This document shows, piece after piece, positions 14,500 through 18,444 of a stretch of DNA of 18,444 nucleotides. The DNA comes from Fen-999 sp964530115 (GTDB lineage: Bacteria > Pseudomonadota > Gammaproteobacteria > Burkholderiales > Rhodocyclaceae): NCBI GenBank assembly GCA_964530115.1, contig CAZGYD010000020.1, positions 1 through 18,444 of the forward strand, given 5' to 3'. The notes beneath the pieces are model-generated. The model was not told the DNA's origin. It ran no database searches and saw nothing but the letters and a program-made list of their open reading frames with translations. The number at the start of each line of letters is the position of its first letter. Position 1 is the stretch's first letter. Position numbers and translations under genes: made by a program.

Positions 14500-14516
14500 C
14501 GGCAATCTGTGACGGA

Positions 14517-14577
14517 CTCCCGCCCGGGGTGGCCGCGACGCGAGTGCGGCGCAGTATACCCCTACCCCCGGCGGGAG
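14517..14577 (-). promoter_or_regulatory. Putative ptsN promoter region with inverted repeat
   Basis: The hpf-ptsN gap holds a -10-like TATACT (minus strand, 14553-14558), about 54 bases before the ptsN start. It also holds perfect 8-base inverted repeats CTCCCGCC (14517-14524) and GGCGGGAG (14570-14577). A -35 hexamer is not convincing. It could allow expression of ptsN-hprK apart from rpoN-hpf. Confidence 0.3.
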
Positions 14578-14589
14578 AAAACCCTCGGA

Positions 14590-14904
14590 CTATTCCGCGA
14601 CCGCCCGTTTGTCGCGTGTATGGTCGCTGACCTTTTCCTTGTACTTGAGGACCTGCCGGTCGAGCTTGTCGATCAGCGCGTCGATGGCGGCATAGAGGTC
14701 GCCGTCATCGGCGTCGGCATAGATGTCCTTGCCCTTCACGTGCAGCGTGATTTCCGCCTTCTGCCTGAGCTTTTGCACCGAGAGCACCACATGCACGCTG
14801 GTGACGTGATCGAAGTGGCGGATGACCTTCTCGACCTTGCCCGTGACGTAGTCCCGCAGGGCGGGGGTGACTTCGACATGGTGACCGGTGATGTTGAGGT
14901 TCAT
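14590..14904 (-). CDS. hpf: Ribosome hibernation promoting factor, short form
   Basis: A 104-residue HPF/YfiA-type protein that binds the 30S subunit and promotes ribosome dimers or inactive ribosomes in stationary phase. It shows MNLNITGHHVEVTPALRDYV, VIRHFDHVTSVHVVLSVQK and AEITLHVKGKDIYADADDGD, then LYAAIDALIDKLDRQVLKYK, the standard short-HPF pattern without the long C-terminal dimerisation domain. The ribosome site AAGGAG is strong. It lies 9 bp after rpoN, the conserved position of this gene in proteobacteria. Confidence 0.96.
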   Translation of the reverse strand: MNLNITGHHVEVTPALRDYVTGKVEKVIRHFDHVTSVHVVLSVQKLRQKAEITLHVKGKDIYADADDGDLYAAIDALIDKLDRQVLKYKEKVSDHTRDKRAVAE

Positions 14905-14913
14905 GGCGTCTCC

Positions 14914-16362
14914 TTAAAGCGCTTTCCTGAGGTTGACCGGCGGGATGTTCAGGGATTCGCGGTATTTGGCCACGGTTCTCCGGGCCACGACGATGCCCTG
15001 CTCGCCGAGGATTTCCGCGATTCGGGCGTCGGTGAGCGGCTTGTGGCCGTCCTCGGCGCCGATCAGCTGCTTGATGAGCGCGCGGATCGCGGTGGATGAG
15101 GCAGCTCCGCCGGTGTCGGTGGCGACGTGGCTGCCGAAGAAATATTTGAGTTCGAAGATGCCGCGCGGACTGGCGAGATACTTTTGCGTCGTCACGCGCG
15201 AGATGGTCGATTCGTGGAGATCGACGGCTTCGGCGATCTCCCGGAGCGTCAGCGGCCGCATGGCCACCTCGCCGTGATCGAAGAAGGCGCGCTGACGGTC
15301 CACGATGGCCTGGGACACGCGCAGGATGGTGTCGAAGCGCTGCTGGACGTTCTTGATCAGCCACTTCGCCTCCTGGAGCTGGCCGGCGAGACTGGCCGCC
15401 GAGCCGGCGTTCCCCCGCCGCTGAGTCTGGAGGATGTCGGCGTAGAGCCGGTTGATGCGCAGCCGAGGCATGGCCTCGCCGTTGAGGCTCGCCTTCCAGA
15501 CGCCATGTTGTTTGCGGACGATGACGTCGGGCACGACGTAGCGGGTGTCGAGCGGTGCGAACCGGGCGCCGGGGCGCGGGTTGAGCGAGCGGATCAGCGA
15601 CTGGGCGGCGCGCAGGGCGTCGTCGTCGCAGCCGAGCGCCTTCTTGATGCGGGTGAAGTCGCGGGCCGCGAAGCGTTCCAGATGATCGCGGACGATTGCC
15701 CGCGCCAGGTCGCGGGTCGGCGATGGCGGCAGGCCTTGTAACTGGAGGTCGAGGCACTCCTGAGCATTGCGGGCGCCGATTCCCGGCGGATCGAACTGCT
15801 GCAGGTGGCGCAGGCCGATGACGAATTCTTCGAGCAGTTCCTCGCGGTCGATGTCGCTGTCACCGGCGACCGCCTCGACGAGCTCCTCCAGTGTCTGGCC
15901 GAGGTAGCCGTCGTCGTCGAGCGCCTCGATCAGGAAGGCGACGACCTGTCGCTCGCGCTCGCCGAGCTGGGTCAGCGCCAGCTGGGAATTCAGGTGCTCG
16001 CGCAGGCCGGTGGCCGCGGCCTGGATGTCGCCGGCATCGACGTCCTCGTCCGGGTCGCGCGGGCCGCCCGACGGGAACTGTTCGGCGCCCCAGCCGGGTT
16101 CCATGTCTTCTGCATTGCCGGTGGCTTCGGCCTCTTCCTGATCGCGCGCCGCCGCCGGTTCGTTGGCCGTGGTGGCGTCGGCTGCGGGTACGAAGACGGG
16201 CTCGAGCGGCTCGACGCGCTCCAGCAGGGGGTTGTCCTGCAAGGCCTGCTCGATCTCCTGGTTGAGCTCGAGCGTCGACAACTGCAACAGCCGGATCGCC
16301 TGCTGCAATTGCGGCGTCAGCGCGAGATGCTGGGAGAGCTTGAGCTGGAGGGCCTGTTTCAT
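14914..16362 (-). CDS. rpoN: RNA polymerase sigma-54 factor
   Basis: Sigma-54 directs RNA polymerase to -24/-12 promoters that need enhancer-binding ATPases. The 482-residue protein is complete. Region I is glutamine- and leucine-rich (LSQHLALTPQLQQAIRLLQL), followed by an acidic region II (QEEAEATGNAEDMEPGW), the core-binding domain, the helix-turn-helix (AVDLHESTISRVTTQKYLAS) and the RpoN box ARRTVAKYRE at residues ~462-471, which contacts the -24 element. It starts 18 bp after lptB and is followed 9 bp later by hpf, so the genes are co-transcribed. Confidence 0.97.
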   Translation of the reverse strand: MKQALQLKLSQHLALTPQLQQAIRLLQLSTLELNQEIEQALQDNPLLERVEPLEPVFVPAADATTANEPAAARDQEEAEATGNAEDMEPGWGAEQFPSGGPRDPDEDVDAGDIQAAATGLREHLNSQLALTQLGERERQVVAFLIEALDDDGYLGQTLEELVEAVAGDSDIDREELLEEFVIGLRHLQQFDPPGIGARNAQECLDLQLQGLPPSPTRDLARAIVRDHLERFAARDFTRIKKALGCDDDALRAAQSLIRSLNPRPGARFAPLDTRYVVPDVIVRKQHGVWKASLNGEAMPRLRINRLYADILQTQRRGNAGSAASLAGQLQEAKWLIKNVQQRFDTILRVSQAIVDRQRAFFDHGEVAMRPLTLREIAEAVDLHESTISRVTTQKYLASPRGIFELKYFFGSHVATDTGGAASSTAIRALIKQLIGAEDGHKPLTDARIAEILGEQGIVVARRTVAKYRESLNIPPVNLRKAL

Positions 16363-16380
16363 CGTTCGGCGGTGGCCGTG

Positions 16381-17121
16381 CTACATGCGGAAATGCTCGC
16401 CCAGATAGACCTTCCGCACGCTTTCATTATCGATGATCTCAGCCGGATGTCCAGCCGCGAGCACGCAGCCTTCGTTGATGATGGTGGCGCGGTCACAGAT
16501 GCCTAGCGTCTCGCGGACGTTGTGGTCGGTGATGAGCACGCCGATGCCCCGCTCCTTGAGGAAGCGGATGATCTTCTGGATATCGAGCACCGCGATCGGA
16601 TCGACGCCGGCGAACGGCTCGTCGAGCAGGATGAAGCGCGGGTCGGTGGCCAGCGCTCGGGCGATTTCCACGCGCCGCCGCTCGCCGCCCGAGAGCGAGA
16701 TCGCCAGGCTGTCGCGCAGGTGGGAGATGTGCAGCTCCTGCAAGAGCTCATCGAGCCGCGATTCGATGCCTTCCTCATCGAGGTCGTCCCGGAGTTCGAG
16801 GACGGCGCGGACGTTGTCGGCAACCGTCAGCCGGCGGAAGACCGAGTTTTCCTGCGGCAGGTAGGAGACGCCAAGCCGCGCACGCCGGTGGATCGGCATG
16901 TGGGTGAGCACCGCGTCGTTGCCGTCGCCGTTCTCCAGCCGGATTTCACCGCCGTCGGCGGCGACGAGGCCGACGATCATGTAGAAGCAGGTCGTCTTGC
17001 CGGCGCCGTTGGGGCCCAGCAGGCCGACGACCTCACCGCCGTGGACGTCGAAGGAAACGTCCTTGACCACGACGCGCGACTTGTACTTCTTGCGCAGGTT
17101 GTAGGCGGCGAGCGTGCTCAT
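16381..17121 (-). CDS. lptB: LPS export ABC transporter ATPase LptB
   Basis: LptB is the cytoplasmic ATPase of the LptB2FG machine that extracts LPS from the inner membrane. The 246-residue protein has Walker A GPNGAGKTTCFYMIVGL, the Q-loop region SYLPQENSVFRRLTV typical of LptB, the signature LSGGERRRVEIARALA, Walker B FILLDEPFAGVDPIAV, and the H-loop VLITDHNVRETL. The C-terminus VRKVYLGEHFRM is also family-typical. Its start overlaps the stop of recX (ATGA at 17118-17121). The usual upstream partners lptC and lptA are not here; recX takes their place. Confidence 0.96.
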   Translation of the reverse strand: MSTLAAYNLRKKYKSRVVVKDVSFDVHGGEVVGLLGPNGAGKTTCFYMIVGLVAADGGEIRLENGDGNDAVLTHMPIHRRARLGVSYLPQENSVFRRLTVADNVRAVLELRDDLDEEGIESRLDELLQELHISHLRDSLAISLSGGERRRVEIARALATDPRFILLDEPFAGVDPIAVLDIQKIIRFLKERGIGVLITDHNVRETLGICDRATIINEGCVLAAGHPAEIIDNESVRKVYLGEHFRM

Positions 17122-17542
17122 TCGTCCAGATCCTTGAGCAGCCGGCGAATGACATCAGCCGCGAACCCGCGGCTCTGGAGGAAGCGGGCCTGGCGGGCCC
17201 ATTCCCGGGGATCGGCCGGCGGTGTGCCGAACTTCTTTTGCCAGACGGCGCGGGCGCGGTCGAGTTCGCTGCCGAGGTCGGCAAAGCCTTCGGCCGCGGA
17301 TTCCGGGTCGAGACCGCGGGCGCGCAGCCCCTCGCGCAGGCGCGCGAGACCCAAGCGCGCACCCTGCGCGCGCACGTAGGCCGATGCCGCGCGGGCATCA
17401 GAGAGCAGACCCTGCGATTCGAGTTCGGCGAGCACTTGGGCGATTTCTTCTTCCGTGCCGTGGGCGGCGAGCTTGCGGGACAGTTCGGCGCGGCCGTGTT
17501 CGCGCCGCGCCAGGAGACCGATGGCCCTCCGCTTCAGCTCAG

Positions 17543-17546
<4 letters not shown>
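17118..17546 (-). CDS. recX: RecA regulatory protein RecX
   Basis: RecX binds RecA filaments and limits their activity. The 142-residue protein matches the family: TELKRRAIGLLARREHGRAE with LSRKLAAHG, LESQGLLSDARAASAYV, LGLARLREGLRARGLD, and the third repeat ending ARFLQSRGFAADVIRRLL. The start is the GTG at 17546, which overlaps the recA stop (GTGA). A start further upstream would run through recA. The stop overlaps the lptB start. This makes a tightly coupled recA-recX-lptB order. Confidence 0.92.
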
Positions 17547-18290
<744 letters not shown>

Positions 18291-18360
18291 TTGTCTCTTA
18301 TACCCATCTGACGCTGCCGACGATCCCCACAGTGTAGTTCCCGGGCGCCTCTGTATCATT
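18291..18360. other. Illumina Nextera (Tn5) i5 adapter read-through, not genomic
   Basis: Positions 18291-18309 match the Tn5 mosaic end (TGTCTCTTATACACATCT) with one internal mismatch, plus the first base. They are followed exactly by the Nextera read adapter GACGCTGCCGACGA (18310-18323), an 8-base index slot (18324-18331, TCCCCACA), then GTGTAG and 23 degraded bases ending GTATCATT at the position where the P5 adapter ends. The match is collinear with no gaps. It cuts recA in the middle. Confidence 0.95.
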
Positions 18361-18444
18361 AAAAAAAACACACACATGATATACCACTGCTACAATGACG
18401 TCGACGCTGTATGTTTGTACAGTACCACCATTAGCATATCACAA
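18361..18444. other. Low-complexity tail after adapter, not genomic
   Basis: This 84-base stretch begins with a run of A and an AC run and then turns into AT-rich sequence quite unlike the rest of the window. Bases read past the end of a sequencing adapter look like this. No gene or motif is present. Confidence 0.85.

Noticed and set aside
14499..14505. TTG at 14505 as the ptsN start
   Set aside because: The ATG two codons later gives the usual family N-terminus (MNxIAKLLP); TTG remains a minor alternative.
18305..18307. ATG as the recA start codon
   Set aside because: It lies within adapter sequence and would remove the Walker A region that every functional RecA has.
18291..18309. Tn5-like mosaic end as a genuine transposon terminus
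   Set aside because: It continues exactly into the Nextera read adapter, index slot and P5 tail, so it is library adapter, not a mobile element.

Overview
The window is a high-GC piece of a Gram-negative proteobacterial chromosome. It most resembles a betaproteobacterium of the Rhodocyclales/Nitrosomonadales kind. The grounds are the block lptB-rpoN-hpf-ptsN-hprK with an HPr kinase, a beta-type 6S RNA behind zapBA, and a TonB-dependent BtuB under a cobalamin riboswitch. The genus is inference. The last ~150 bases are not genomic: they are a degraded Illumina Nextera adapter plus a junk tail, so this is the end of an assembled contig, probably from a metagenome.

Layout. (1) 1-2578, minus strand: a cobalamin riboswitch, btuB (outer-membrane B12 receptor) and the first part of a BtuC/FecCD permease that leaves the window. 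(2) 2690-3416, plus: zapB-like and zapA division genes, then 6S RNA with its terminator; a good sigma70-like promoter for 6S lies inside the end of zapA. (3) 3433-5959, plus: a tightly overlapping trio of EVE-domain protein, TauE/SafE exporter and AmpG-like MFS permease. (4) 6055-6261: an orphan 68-aa protein, ending at a hairpin shared with a convergent MidA/NDUFAF7-type methyltransferase (minus). (5) 7508-12309, plus: two tRNA-modification genes (tcdA, ttcA) around a thioredoxin-reductase-like flavoprotein, then a class V aminotransferase and a protein joining a degenerate cyclase-like domain to an FHA domain. (6) 12310-12690: a gene-free stretch with a repeat copy and a 143-bp MITE-like element with 4-bp target duplications. 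(7) 12700-18290, minus: psiF-like gene and, upstream of it, hprK, ptsN, hpf, rpoN, lptB, recX and a 5'-truncated recA. The unit recA-recX-lptB-rpoN-hpf and the pair ptsN-hprK are each compact; nitrogen/PTS control, LPS export and recombination genes sit side by side.

Most unusual signal: a ~27-bp sequence occurs five times in the first 12.4 kb. Three copies lie inside unrelated protein genes (permease, AmpG-like transporter, TcdA). They are always in the sense orientation and the same reading frame, adding L-S-R-G-[N/D]-T-P to what appear to be variable loops. The other two are non-coding (btuB leader, just after the FHA gene) and antisense to the neighbouring gene. This looks like a family of small protein-tolerated inserts. 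I do not recognise it as a named family.
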